Source: Bacteroidota bacterium (GTDB lineage Bacteria; Bacteroidota; Bacteroidia; Bacteroidales; UBA6013). Taken from it: 34,101 bases of DNA. The translations under genes and the position numbers were made by a program. The notes beneath the pieces were generated by a model. The model did not search any database. It worked only from the letters and a program-made list of their open reading frames with translations, and had not been told where the DNA came from. Location of the stretch: positions 1 to 34,101 of the forward strand of contig JAIFMG010000198.1 of the NCBI GenBank assembly GCA_020048645.1, read 5' to 3'. Positions 1 to 8,634 of this stretch are shown here, one piece after another; the first letter of the stretch is position 1; each line of letters begins with the position of its first letter.

Positions 1-34
1 AATCCGGAAAACCAGACTCGGAAGTATCTGTAAA

Positions 35-388
35 TCAGACTTTTAAATCAGGATAAATGCAAAATTCAATTTTTGTCGGATGGTAGTGATTGGTTACATC
101 TATTTTTCTGCTTCTTTTGGCATTAAAAGCAATTCTTGCGAACTCACCTGCTCGTTTAGAGTGGTCTAAATTGAATGGAACTATTTGTATATTTCTCAAA
201 GGAAGTTCGTGAATATCGCCTCCGACACAATATTCCGCAATGCTGATAGTAGAAATCATCATTCTAATTTCTTTTTGCAAAAAGTATCGAAAATATCCAT
301 CTGCATTTTTGAATAGAGGGTCACTTTCATTCAAAAAGCGAATGAAGAAACTCGTGTCAAGTAAAATAGCTTTATGCATCATATCCAC
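35..388 (-). CDS. PIN-domain toxin-like protein, C-terminus probably frameshifted
   Basis: The N-terminal 90 residues fit a VapC-type PIN ribonuclease: a leading beta strand with the first metal-binding Asp (LLDTSFFI) and a mid-domain acidic residue in SIAEYC. PIN toxins cleave RNA at a site built from three or four acidic residues. The protein is short (117 residues from a GTG at 388; ATG at 382 or 379 also possible) and its last 25 residues do not look like a PIN end. The usual third-acid segment (I-P-N-D-x-K-L-F-A) appears to survive only as LPSD and KLNFAF in the two other frames near 60-90, so one or two indels probably broke the 3' end. The start overlaps the stop of the upstream gene (372-1154), so the pair is translationally coupled like a toxin-antitoxin operon. 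PIN assignment is fairly firm; activity is doubtful. Confidence 0.6.
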   Translation of the reverse strand: MDMMHKAILLDTSFFIRFLNESDPLFKNADGYFRYFLQKEIRMMISTISIAEYCVGGDIHELPLRNIQIVPFNLDHSKRAGEFARIAFNAKRSRKIDVTNHYHPTKIEFCIYPDLKV

Positions 389-1154
389 CCCTTGTTTCTT
401 TTAGCCATTTGTCGGGGTCGATACTGCCAAGCCAAGATTTTTTTGCTTTGTCCCGAAGCGCTTGTAGATATTGCTCGTCATATTTGGGTTGGTAGTCAAC
501 CAACTCTATAAACTTTAACGTTGACGTGTCAATTTCTCCCGTTTCCGAATGTTGCTTGCCTGTCGCTCTTATGCCATAAGGTTTTTTGTGTATGATATTT
601 TCTTCTAGGTTTTCAAAAAACGACAATGGTGTTTGCACAATAAAACTTCCTTCGTCAGTGAGAATATGTAAATTTGTTTTACCCTTTCCACCAGCGTTTG
701 TGATTTTGCCATAGAAATAAAACTCCGCGTCAACCCATATCGCCTCTGTTCTATGATAGTGTGTCGTTTTGTCAACTCGAATTTCATTTGTGTTGTCGAG
801 AGATGTTTTGATGTTAAAAACATAATTACGGCTTGTGGCTATATCCTGAATATTTTCAAATGCCTTTGCAGTCCCTAAGTCAAGAAAGTCAATGTTTTGA
901 AATAGACTAACCTGTCCGATGATAGCATTAAAACCAATGATATGCTGAATTGAGGTTTTAAGTATATGTTTCACAGAGCCTTCTTCAATCTTGTAGCTGA
1001 TGCTAGGCCTGTCTCTCTTATCGCCCGGATGAAGCAAATTTTCGGCATTTTCGAGAATAGAGATAATCTCCCGAATGTCATAATTGTCGGGTGAAAGTTC
1101 AAGGTTTCCCTTCGAACCTGTTATTTTTATCTCTATGAATCCAATTTTTTCCAA
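372..1154 (-). CDS. Uncharacterised 260-residue protein paired with a PIN ORF
   Basis: I do not recognise a named family. The protein is soluble, with no signal peptide or membrane segment. It has a mixed alpha/beta N-terminal half and a beta-rich stretch around residues 140-220 (YFYGKITNAGGKGKTNLHIL) that could be a small barrel or OB-like fold. The C-terminus is charged (KYDEQYLQALRDKAKKSWLG). The only start in frame after the preceding stop is TTG at 1154. It overlaps the PIN ORF downstream, the position an antitoxin or partner would hold, but at 260 residues it is much longer than canonical VapB antitoxins and shows no obvious DNA-binding motif. The gene is AT-rich against a GC-rich chromosome and lies about 80 bp downstream of repeat copy A, which suggests horizontal acquisition. 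Confidence 0.65.
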   Translation of the reverse strand: MEKIGFIEIKITGSKGNLELSPDNYDIREIISILENAENLLHPGDKRDRPSISYKIEEGSVKHILKTSIQHIIGFNAIIGQVSLFQNIDFLDLGTAKAFENIQDIATSRNYVFNIKTSLDNTNEIRVDKTTHYHRTEAIWVDAEFYFYGKITNAGGKGKTNLHILTDEGSFIVQTPLSFFENLEENIIHKKPYGIRATGKQHSETGEIDTSTLKFIELVDYQPKYDEQYLQALRDKAKKSWLGSIDPDKWLKETRGGYDA

Positions 1155-1225
1155 CTTGAAATGGTATTTTTGGGTTGTTCAATTTTGTTGTTATTTTTTT
1201 GCCTGTCTGACGACTTACAATGCCC

Positions 1226-1232
1226 GAGTAAC
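1226..1232 (-). other. GTTACTC core-site-like heptamer next to repeat A
   Basis: On the minus strand the repeat is followed by GTTACTC. It occupies the place where copy B has GTTATGC. Both resemble the integron attC R' core (GTTRRRY), but seven bases is weak evidence alone. Confidence 0.2.
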
Positions 1233-1233
1233 A

Positions 1234-1553
1234 TCATACTTCCACCCTCTTCAACACCTACCCAAAAGCACCATCGCGCATGAAGAACCAAATGCACAGA
1301 TCCAAAGTTTCGCCCATCCGTAAAAATCCGAATCGACAGGTTTTGGAAGTTCAGCAGCCGGCTTGGGCCCTGGACATCCGCCGTTTTGAAGGGTAGCATG
1401 TTCATCGGGGCGGGTGAATTGACGATAGCCAAAGATACAAACTATGTTTTCAAAAAGCAAATGCCTGGGCAATTTTTTTTGAACTTGGGCACGGGTCGTG
1501 CTTCGGGGGGCGTTGCAGCGCCGCAAACGCCTGGTTGTCAAGAAGATGGGCTG
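1234..1553 (-). repeat. Interspersed repeat, copy A
   Basis: This is the most diverged of three copies of a roughly 300-bp sequence (B 14259-14545, C 15076-15401). Shared landmarks include cttccaccctcttcaacacc, atccgaatcgacag, ggcgggtgaattgacga and cgtgcttcgggg. It has no coding potential that I trust. On the minus strand it runs toward the 260-residue gene and ends about 80 bp before its start. A and C also share the outer part around 1530-1550 (gtcaagaagat), which B lacks. No terminal inverted repeats or target duplications were seen. Confidence 0.85.
1430..1461 (-). promoter_or_regulatory. Bacteroidota-type promoter inside repeat copy A
   Basis: On the minus strand TTTG (1461-1458) is followed after exactly 20 nt by TATCTTTG (1437-1430), a perfect TAnnTTTG -7 element. 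Transcription would start near 1422 and read through about 270 nt of repeat-derived leader into the 260-residue gene. The same elements are at the same place in copies B and C. Confidence 0.55.
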
Positions 1554-1936
1554 CGTTTTGGGTCGGCTGGGTGGGATTTCGCGGGCTTGGGAAGGCGTGG
1601 CGGTGCGGGGCTTGCACCGTTTTCATCGCCGTGCGGGGGGGGCTGGGGCAGGGGCCTCTTCCGCTTGGCGGAAACCAAGTGCCAAGGGCAGAGTGACGCT
1701 GTTCCGGCCCATCCCGTAGGGATTGAATTGGAACAGCCCCGGGTGAAATCCCGGGAGCAGCGAACTCCTGCGGGCCAGAAGCCTGTTGCGGTTCAATGCG
1801 AACCAGACCGTATGTCGAGGGAGTCCTTTGCGTTGGAATGCAATTGGGCTGAAAAAGAAAACTCGGGCCGCAGGCAAACCCCAGGCTTGGCAAGCATTTT
1901 GGGCAGTCTGGGCCATCACACCCCACCCCACCAGCG
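1554..1936. other. Gene-free sequence with a CCCGGG hairpin
   Basis: This stretch separates repeat A from the DUF2200 gene. Around 1707-1815 lie cccgtagggattgaattg, a CCCGGG-TGAAAT-CCCGGG hairpin (about 1736-1755) and gcggttcaatgcgaacc. From memory this resembles a class of short non-coding intergenic repeats in Bacteroidota and some other phyla that combine cccgtagggattgaa with a CCCGGG hairpin. Reading frames here have no family resemblance and were not called. Confidence 0.4.
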
Positions 1937-2302
1937 ATGAAAGCCACGCCTGAACACAACGAACGAATGGCAAAAATGACCTTTGCCTCTGTTTATCCTC
2001 ACTATGTTGCAAAAGTGGAGCGAAAAGGCCGGACCAAGGAAGAACTGCATCAAGTCATTGAATGGCTGACGAGTTTCGATGAAGCGAAATTGAATGAGCT
2101 GATAGCCGAAAAAGCTACTTTTGAAGAGTTTTTCGGACGAGCAAGCTTGAATCCCAGTTCAAAGCTCATAACAGGAGTGATTTGCGGTTATAGGGTCGAA
2201 GAAATCGAGGATTCCTTGACCCAAAAAGTCCGCATGTTGGACAAGCTGGTCGATGAATTGGCCAAAGGCAAAAAGATGGAGAAGATCTTGAGGACGAACT
2301 GA
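1937..2302 (+). CDS. DUF2200 family protein
   Basis: A 121-residue soluble protein that I recognise as DUF2200 from its conserved core: SFASVYPHYVxKxERKGRTKxE-type N-terminus (here MTFASVYPHYVAKVERKG), a central EFF motif, LITGVICGYRVEEIED and a C-terminal MLDKLVDELAKGKKMEKIL. The length fits the family. The function is unknown; members are widespread in Bacteroidota, Firmicutes and Proteobacteria. The ATG at 1937 is the first in-frame start, with MAKM at residues 11-14 as a possible alternative closer to the conserved core. The gene is convergent with mutY, whose stop lies 28 bp away; no hairpin terminator is evident between them. Confidence 0.85.
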   Translation: MKATPEHNERMAKMTFASVYPHYVAKVERKGRTKEELHQVIEWLTSFDEAKLNELIAEKATFEEFFGRASLNPSSKLITGVICGYRVEEIEDSLTQKVRMLDKLVDELAKGKKMEKILRTN

Positions 2303-2330
2303 TTGCACAAGCATTTCCAGCGGCTTGGCA

Positions 2331-3416
2331 TCAGAACAGCGAAGGGCTTTGGCGGCCTTGGCGCCTCTGGTCGAAGAAGCGGAGCATCAGCTTGGGGAAG
2401 GCGAGGTCTTCGGAGCGCGAGGGGCTGAGCCAGGTGTACTCGCCCAGCGGGTGCTCGGGCGGCGGCGGGCCTTGAAGGCGCAGCTCCACGAAGCGGGCCC
2501 AGATGCGCTGGTGCGTGAGCAGGTGCGTCAGCGGAGGGCCGATGGCTTCCAGCTCGTGCGCGAGGCCCTGGGTCAGCGCGGCGAAAGGCTCGGAGGCCAG
2601 GAGCTCCGAGTCGGTGAGCGGGCCTTCGACCTCGAAGCCGGGGAACTCGTGCAGCCGGGCCCAGATGCCGTCGTCGCCACGCTGGCGGGCCAGGAATGAG
2701 TCGCCCCAGGTGATGAAGAGGTAAACCAGGAAGCGGTCTTTCTGGACGATCTTCTTGGCCTTGACGGGCAGCTCGTCCACGCGTCCGGAGCGCAGGGCCA
2801 CGCACGCGTCGGCCACGGGGCAGCGGCCGCATTGGGGCGACTTGGGCGTGCAGAGCGTGGCGCCGAACTCCATCATGGCCTGGTTGTGCAGGGCGGGGCG
2901 GGCCTTGTCGAGCAGGGCTTGGGCCAGGCTGGCGAACTCGCGCTTGCCGGCCCCGCTGTCGATGGGCGTCGAAATGCCCAGCAGGCGCGAAATGACGCGA
3001 TAGACGTTGCCATCGACAACGGCGTGCGGCAGTCCGAAGGCCAGCGAGGCCACCGCCGCGGCCGTGTAGTCGCCCACGCCGGGCAGGGCGCGCAGCCCGG
3101 CGTAGCTTTCGGGGAAGCGCCCGCCGTGCCTCTCGACGACCTGCTGGGCCGCGAGGTGCAGGTTTCGGGCCCGCGAGTAGTAGCCCAGGCCCTGCCAGAG
3201 CCGCGTCACCCGCTCGCCGCTGGCCTGGGCCAGGTCGGCCACCGTCGGGAAGGCTTCGACAAAGCGCTGGTAGTAGGCCAGGCCCTGCGCGACGCGGGTC
3301 TGCTGCAAGATGACCTCCGAGAGCCAGATCTTGTAAGGATCGTGGGTGCCGCGCCAGGGCAGTTTGCGCTGGTTGGCGGCGTACCACTGGCAGAGCGCCG
3401 CGCTGAGATGTTCCAT
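2331..3416 (-). CDS. mutY: A/G-specific adenine glycosylase MutY
   Basis: MutY removes adenine mispaired with 8-oxoguanine in base-excision repair. It has the helix-hairpin-helix (LPGVGDYTAAAV), the catalytic Asp in VVDGNV (about residue 135), the catalytic Glu in LSEVILQQTRV (about 34), and a perfect C-x6-C-x2-C-x5-C [4Fe-4S] motif (C189, C196, C199, C205). The C-terminal 140 residues match the NUDIX-like 8-oxoG recognition domain. Length (361) is normal. ATG at 3416 lies two nucleotides after the stop of the upstream gene; a TTG at 3422 is possible but less likely. It is the last gene of an apparent three-gene minus-strand operon. Confidence 0.95.
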   Translation of the reverse strand: MEHLSAALCQWYAANQRKLPWRGTHDPYKIWLSEVILQQTRVAQGLAYYQRFVEAFPTVADLAQASGERVTRLWQGLGYYSRARNLHLAAQQVVERHGGRFPESYAGLRALPGVGDYTAAAVASLAFGLPHAVVDGNVYRVISRLLGISTPIDSGAGKREFASLAQALLDKARPALHNQAMMEFGATLCTPKSPQCGRCPVADACVALRSGRVDELPVKAKKIVQKDRFLVYLFITWGDSFLARQRGDDGIWARLHEFPGFEVEGPLTDSELLASEPFAALTQGLAHELEAIGPPLTHLLTHQRIWARFVELRLQGPPPPEHPLGEYTWLSPSRSEDLAFPKLMLRFFDQRRQGRQSPSLF

Positions 3417-3418
3417 GT

Positions 3419-6250
3419 TCAAAAGTTCAGGCTGGTGTGAAAAAAGAAACGGGTGCCGTTTTCGAGCGAGTCGAAGCCGCGGGTCTCGGCGATGCCCAGG
3501 CCGAACACCACGGGCGCCTCCAGGGCCAGCAGGTGGGTCTCGAAATCGAGCCGCAGCCAGGCCGAGCGGGCTTGGTAGTCGAGCTCGAAGAGTCGTGTGC
3601 TCTCGTGCCAGCGGGCGCCGCCGAGGCTCCCCCAGACGCGCTTGAGGTAGAGCACCGGCCCCAGGCTCAGGTCGGGCGCCAGGATCGGGAAGTGGTACTC
3701 GGCCTCCAGGGCGCGGAATTGCTCGAGGTAGCGCGGCAGGCCGTTGGCCACCGACTGCCGGAAGCTGAAGAGGTACGACTCGACGGACTGGCTCTCGAAC
3801 ATGGCCTTCAGGCGCAGGCTGGTGTTGGGCAGTCCGCCCCAGAGCAGGCCTTGCAGGCTGGCCGAAAGCTGGCTGGCGCGGAAGTCGCCCGCGAGGGCGC
3901 TGGTCTGGGCCAGGACTTCGGCCCGCACTCCTCGCCGCGGGCCAAGGTCGCGCAGGGCCTGCGGAACCTGCCAGCCGAAGGACAAGGAGACCCAGGCGGG
4001 CGCCAGCCTGCCCGAATTTCGGCCAAAGAACTCCCGCCCAGGCTCGAACGAGTAGCGCGTCAGCCCGGCGCCGACCTGGGCCAGCAGCGAACTGGTCTGG
4101 CTTCCGGTGCTGAAGTTGAGCGGCAAGTCGAGCGAAACGCGGGCCGACTGCTCGGTCCAGTCCAGGTCCAGGTCGTGGAGGCGGCGGTCGTCGGTCGAAA
4201 CGCGCAGGCCGGGGCGCAGGTAGCTCTGGTTCCAGCGGGCGAAAAGGCTCAAGGTGGAGGTTTGCAGGCGGAAGTCGCGGCTGTAAGCGGGCATGAGGGT
4301 CATGCGCCCGAGCGCGTCCTCCGAGACGGCCGTCAGGTCCAGACGGTTTCCCAACAAGTTGAAAAAGGCGCTGTGGAAGTTCAGCAAATCCTTGGCCGCG
4401 CGGTGTTCTAGCACCTGGAAAGGCAAAGCCTCGCTGGCGAACGCGGCGCTTTTTTCCTGTTGGGCGGCCTTGTCGAACAAAAGGACGGGATTCGGGAAAT
4501 AAAGCCGGACGGAGAACCAGCCCTGGGGCCGCAGCTCGACTTCCGAGAGGTCGTAGCCCAGGGGGCCGTAATCTTGGAAGACCAACTTGTTTTCGAGCAC
4601 GCAGGCGTTGGCGGCGCCGAATTTTGAGCGGATGACCATGCTTTCGATGCCCCGGACGGTGTCGATGGCGTGGAGGTTGTCGAGCCCCAGCTCGGGGCTG
4701 TTGAAGATGATGTATTGCTGGTAAAACTGGGGCTCGTCGTAAGCCACTGGTTTCCAGTCGGTCAGCAGGCGCAGCCTGCCCGTGGTGAGGTTGAGCAGGG
4801 CCAGGCTCGAAAGGTCGCCCTGGTGTAGGGTTAGCGCGAGTTTCTGGCCCGAGGGATCCCAGCAGGGATTGCGCAGCAAGTAGTTTTCAAGATTGGGATA
4901 TTCCCAGAGGGTCTTGCCCGTGGCCGTCTCCATGACCACCAGGTCGCACTGGCCGTTGGTCTTGAAGCGGATGGCGGCCAGCCGATCGCCTTCGGGCGAA
5001 AGGCTCGGGCTGAAGAAACGCCCGCGCCGGGTAAGGCGCCGGGCTTTTCCTTCTTCGGCCTCCATGAGGTAGATGTCGCTGTAAGTCTCTCTTTCCCAGC
5101 GCGGATGCCGGGTACTCTCGGTCCAGCAGATCATACTGCCTCCCGCCGAAAGGTGCTCGGTGCGCGTGGTGCGCAGGACGGTCTCTTGGTTTCGCTCGTC
5201 GAGCAGGACGATCTGCCGGGGCTGGTCGAGGCCGCTTTTCAGCACGACGACCTGGTGGTTTTGGAGGTACTGCGGCTGCTCGTAGCTGGTCCAGAACTTC
5301 TTCGGGGCCTCGTTTTTCTGCTCCATGATGCTCATGTCGAGTTCGTGGACCTGGAGCATCCACTGCTCGCGGAGCCGCTGCCGGGTCTCCTCGAAAAACT
5401 CTCGCTCGTTTAGGCCCGAGTGCTTCTTGAGGCTGAGCGAAAAGGCGTAGGGCCAGAACGAACGCCAGGCGTTGGCGCGCAGCACATTGGCCCAGAGGTC
5501 GGCCCCATGCCAGGCGCGGCCGTGCGCGGCCAGCACGTAGCCCAGGTGGTAGTGGTTGGGGTAGAAATGCCGGTACGAGCCGAAGCGGGCCGGGTAGCAC
5601 TCCAGCTCCAAGTCGTTGACCAGCAGGCTTCGGTAGTGCATGTCGAACCAAGGCGCCCGCCCCCGCCCGCCCTGGGTGAACTGGGTTTCGGCCAGGATGG
5701 CGTCGCCCTCGACGAACCAGGCGGGCAGCGAGTAGCGGAAGAGCAGCCGCCCGTAGTCGCCAAAAAACAGGCTTCCCACCTTTTCCCAGCCCCGCAGAAA
5801 CGCGGTGTTGTGGACCACGTGCCGGTATTCGTGTACCGTTAGCAGGCTGAGCCAGTCGGCCGAGCCGAAGGCGCGGGCCGTCGCGGGCGGCTGGAGGTTG
5901 AAGCTGGCGTACTCGGGGGCCAGGGCCACGTAGCCGTTGGCCACGGCGGCCCTGTTGTTCAGGTAGATGCTGATGGGCCTAGGCTCGACCTCGAGGTTGT
6001 CCGCTATCTCGCCCGCGTGCCTTTCGAGCAGCGAGCCCACGGCCAGGGCCTGGCTTTCGGCTTCCTTGGGGAAGACCACGCGGAAGCTGCGCCCCTGGAT
6101 CTCGCGCCACTCCATGCCCGGCGGATACTGCGCCAGGGCCTGCCCCGGCAAGCCGGCGCAAGCGGACAGCAACAGGCCGAGCAGCCACAGCCGCCAAAGG
6201 CTTGGCTGCGGGCTTCGAGGGCCTCGGGGCTTCATCGCGGGGCAGGGCAT
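3419..6250 (-). CDS. Exported HEXXH metallopeptidase / TolB-like propeller / outer-membrane beta-barrel protein
   Basis: The 943-residue protein begins with a signal peptide (about 20-41, WLLGLLLSACAGLPGQALAQ). LSAC is lipobox-like, while ALAQ is a good signal peptidase I site. A gluzincin-like domain follows, with HEYRH at 140-144 and a second zinc-ligand candidate Glu in WFVEGDAILAE at 181. Residues about 320-600 show TolB/WD40-type strands (FFSPSLSPEGDRLAAIRF, NPCWDPSGQKLALTL). The C-terminal 300 residues are alternating amphipathic strands ending in TSLNF, as in BamA/surface-antigen barrels with a terminal Phe. It starts 3 nt after the upstream stop and ends 2 nt before mutY, so it is within an operon. 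An outer-membrane protease or sensor is inferred; the substrate is unknown. Confidence 0.8.
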   Translation of the reverse strand: MPCPAMKPRGPRSPQPSLWRLWLLGLLLSACAGLPGQALAQYPPGMEWREIQGRSFRVVFPKEAESQALAVGSLLERHAGEIADNLEVEPRPISIYLNNRAAVANGYVALAPEYASFNLQPPATARAFGSADWLSLLTVHEYRHVVHNTAFLRGWEKVGSLFFGDYGRLLFRYSLPAWFVEGDAILAETQFTQGGRGRAPWFDMHYRSLLVNDLELECYPARFGSYRHFYPNHYHLGYVLAAHGRAWHGADLWANVLRANAWRSFWPYAFSLSLKKHSGLNEREFFEETRQRLREQWMLQVHELDMSIMEQKNEAPKKFWTSYEQPQYLQNHQVVVLKSGLDQPRQIVLLDERNQETVLRTTRTEHLSAGGSMICWTESTRHPRWERETYSDIYLMEAEEGKARRLTRRGRFFSPSLSPEGDRLAAIRFKTNGQCDLVVMETATGKTLWEYPNLENYLLRNPCWDPSGQKLALTLHQGDLSSLALLNLTTGRLRLLTDWKPVAYDEPQFYQQYIIFNSPELGLDNLHAIDTVRGIESMVIRSKFGAANACVLENKLVFQDYGPLGYDLSEVELRPQGWFSVRLYFPNPVLLFDKAAQQEKSAAFASEALPFQVLEHRAAKDLLNFHSAFFNLLGNRLDLTAVSEDALGRMTLMPAYSRDFRLQTSTLSLFARWNQSYLRPGLRVSTDDRRLHDLDLDWTEQSARVSLDLPLNFSTGSQTSSLLAQVGAGLTRYSFEPGREFFGRNSGRLAPAWVSLSFGWQVPQALRDLGPRRGVRAEVLAQTSALAGDFRASQLSASLQGLLWGGLPNTSLRLKAMFESQSVESYLFSFRQSVANGLPRYLEQFRALEAEYHFPILAPDLSLGPVLYLKRVWGSLGGARWHESTRLFELDYQARSAWLRLDFETHLLALEAPVVFGLGIAETRGFDSLENGTRFFFHTSLNF

Positions 6251-6253
6251 GGT

Positions 6254-8413
6254 TCAGACGTTCCAATCTTGGGGAATGGCGATGGCCTGCGCCTGCCGGC
6301 TCGAAAGGCTCTCGAGGATCTTGAAAGTCGCCAGGCTGGTCAGGTAGAGCGATTCGAGCTCGATGGGCCGCGGCCCGCCCTTGACCCACTCGACGAAGGC
6401 CTCGACCTCCTGCTTGTGCCCTTTGCCGACCGAGTTCTCCTTGGTGGTCTTGCCGTCTTTGAGGAGCATTCCCGAGCGGAAGTCGTCGATCAGGTAGGCC
6501 ATGCCTCCGCCCAGGATCTCGAGGCGCTCCTTGGCCAGGCGGCTGTCGGAATTGGCCACATAGACCAGGCTTCCCACCGAGCCGTCGTCGAAGGTGAGGG
6601 TGGCGCAGAGGTTGTCCTCGGGCGTGGCGGTCTCGTTGCGGGTCTGGATGCTGGCCGCGTGGACGCTGGTGGGGCGGGCCCCGGTGAAAAACTGCATCAG
6701 GTCGATGAAGTGGCACATCTCGCCCACGACCCTGCCGCCTCCGGCCGAGGTCTGGCTCCAGTGGCTTTTGGGCAGGAAGCCGGCGTTGATGCGGAAATTC
6801 ATGACCAGCGGCTCGCCAATGTTCGCGAAGTGCCGCTTGGCCGAGACGCAGACCGGGGCGAAGCGGCGGTTGTAGCCGACCATCAGCCGCAGGCCGCTGC
6901 TGTTCTGGTAGGCCTGGCGCACAACATCCAACTGCTCGAAGTTGAGGGCCAGGGGCTTTTCGACAAAAACATGCTTGCCGCGGTTGAGGGCGTCCACCAC
7001 AAAACGCGCGTGGGTATCGTGCTGGGTAGCGATGAACACCGTGTTGATCTTCTCGTTGTTGAGAATGTCCTCGACAGAAGTTGAGGCGTAGTTGAACTGG
7101 AACTTCTGGGCCACGCCGCTGCTGCTGATGCCCGTTCGCGTGACGACGGTGTCGAGCGAGGCCATGCCGCGGACAAAGGGCAGGAGGTAGCTCTGGGCGA
7201 AGCTCCCGGCCCCGATGAAGCCGACGTTGACCTCGCGCAAACTGTTGAAGGCCGTCGTGAACTTGCTGCGGCGCGTCTCCTGGCCTTCGGGATACTGGAG
7301 CAGGATGCCCACGTAAGGCTCATGCTTCTTGCCCAGCACCAAGTCGTAGGCCTCGAGCGCCTTGTCGATGCCGAAGACGTGCGAGATGAGCAGGTCGAGC
7401 TTCATGGCCCCGGAGGCCACGATGTCGAGGAAGGCCTCCATGTTGCGCTGCTCGGTCCAGCGGACGTAGGCGTAGGGGTAGTCTTGCCCTTGCTCCTCGT
7501 AGTTGTGGTCGTAGCGGCCGGGGCCGTATGAGCACGACATCTTGAGCTCCAGCTCTTTGCGGTAGTAGTGCGGATTGCGGGGCAGGTCCATCTTCACATC
7601 GCCGACCACCACGACGACGCCCTTTTTCCGCAGCAGCTCGCCCGCCAGCTCCACGGGGTCGTTGGTGGGCGCCGCGGCCGTGATGATGACCGCGTCGAAG
7701 CCGTGGCCGTTGGTGAAGTTGGCGCAGGCCTGCGCCAGCTCTGGGCTTTCGCGGGTAAGCGCGAGCTGGGCGCCGCTCTGGCTAGCCAGCCGGGCCATGT
7801 CGGGCGAAAGGTCGATGCCCGCGACAAGGCAGCCGTTGGCCCGAAGGAGCTGCACGGTCAACTGCCCGAGCAGGCCCAGGCCAATGACGCAGACCTTCTC
7901 GCCCAGGCGCGGGCTGGCCTGGCGCACGCCTTGCAGGGCAATGGCCCCGAGGGTCGTGAAGGCCGCGTGCTCGAAGCTGACGGCCTCGGGCAGCTTCACC
8001 ACCAGGTTCTGGGGCACGCAGACCACTTCGGCATGGGAGGCGTAGTCCTGGCCCGCGCAGGCCACGCGGTCGCCGGGCTTGAAGGCCGCCTGGTTGTCGA
8101 GCGAATCCATGACCACGCCCGAGCTGCTGTATCCCAGGGCCTTGAGGCTTTCGAGCTTGTTCATCACTTTGTCGAGCGTGGCCCTGGCCCCTTCCTTGCG
8201 GAAGTTGTCGAAGACCTGCCGCACCAGGTCGGGGCGCTTCTGGGCCTTGCCCAGCAGGCCCGACTGCCCCACGCTGACGGTGCTCTTCTCGGTGCCGGCG
8301 CTGATCAGCGAAAACCGGTTCTGCACCCTGACCATCAGCGGAGTGGCCTGCGGCAAGGGGACTTGCTCCACCTTCAGCTCCCCGGTTTTGAAGTTCTGGA
8401 TCAACTGTTTCAT
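6254..8413 (-). CDS. Bi-domain oxidoreductase (MDR alcohol dehydrogenase-like + Gfo/Idh/MocA)
   Basis: Residues 1-370 are a medium-chain dehydrogenase/reductase with GroES-like start (SLISAGTEKSTV, FKPGDRVACAG) and Rossmann motif VIGLGLLG (176-183). Residues about 396-719 are a Gfo/Idh/MocA domain with GFIGAGSFA (398-406) and the signature EKPL (485-488). This fusion is known in surface-polysaccharide and sugar-modification loci, where it is assumed to oxidise or epimerise a nucleotide sugar. No glycosyltransferases are nearby, so the substrate stays open. ATG at 8413 has a promoter-like site 32-39 bp upstream. It is the first gene of the operon with the outer-membrane metallopeptidase and mutY. 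Confidence 0.9.
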   Translation of the reverse strand: MKQLIQNFKTGELKVEQVPLPQATPLMVRVQNRFSLISAGTEKSTVSVGQSGLLGKAQKRPDLVRQVFDNFRKEGARATLDKVMNKLESLKALGYSSSGVVMDSLDNQAAFKPGDRVACAGQDYASHAEVVCVPQNLVVKLPEAVSFEHAAFTTLGAIALQGVRQASPRLGEKVCVIGLGLLGQLTVQLLRANGCLVAGIDLSPDMARLASQSGAQLALTRESPELAQACANFTNGHGFDAVIITAAAPTNDPVELAGELLRKKGVVVVVGDVKMDLPRNPHYYRKELELKMSCSYGPGRYDHNYEEQGQDYPYAYVRWTEQRNMEAFLDIVASGAMKLDLLISHVFGIDKALEAYDLVLGKKHEPYVGILLQYPEGQETRRSKFTTAFNSLREVNVGFIGAGSFAQSYLLPFVRGMASLDTVVTRTGISSSGVAQKFQFNYASTSVEDILNNEKINTVFIATQHDTHARFVVDALNRGKHVFVEKPLALNFEQLDVVRQAYQNSSGLRLMVGYNRRFAPVCVSAKRHFANIGEPLVMNFRINAGFLPKSHWSQTSAGGGRVVGEMCHFIDLMQFFTGARPTSVHAASIQTRNETATPEDNLCATLTFDDGSVGSLVYVANSDSRLAKERLEILGGGMAYLIDDFRSGMLLKDGKTTKENSVGKGHKQEVEAFVEWVKGGPRPIELESLYLTSLATFKILESLSSRQAQAIAIPQDWNV

Positions 8414-8444
8414 GCGCTTTGTTCCTCGGATTGGTTTTGCGGAC

Positions 8445-8452
8445 CGAAGGTA
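8445..8452 (-). promoter_or_regulatory. Putative -7 element of the oxidoreductase-mutY operon
   Basis: The minus strand reads TACCTTCG, fitting TAnnTTCG seen before several genes in this window. A TTTT lies 21 nt upstream in the -33 position. Confidence 0.4.
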
Positions 8453-8601
8453 AGGAAAAGAACTTGGACGGCGAAAAATGAGCGGATGCCCCTGCCCAAC
8501 GGTCCCGGCCGCGGCGGGGCGACCGACTGGCCCATGGTGCGGAGGCGCGAAGGCGGGCGCGGGAGCCTCACCCTGCCGCGAGCGCTTTGTTTTTCAAAGC
8601 C

Positions 8602-8634
8602 TTGGCGACCGTCCGCGAAAAATTGTTACCTTCG
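8602..8634 (+). promoter_or_regulatory. Putative promoter of the DEAD-box helicase
   Basis: TTGG at 8602-8605 is followed after 21 nt by TACCTTCG at 8627-8634, then CGG. Predicted start of transcription is about 8641, leaving a leader near 45 nt to the ATG at 8687. It is divergent from the oxidoreductase promoter about 150 bp away. Confidence 0.45.

Noticed and set aside
1386-1940. Open frames on both strands through repeat A and the following GC-rich stretch
   Set aside because: No family resemblance; frames are shared with repeats B and C only as far as the DNA is conserved, and are broken in different places.
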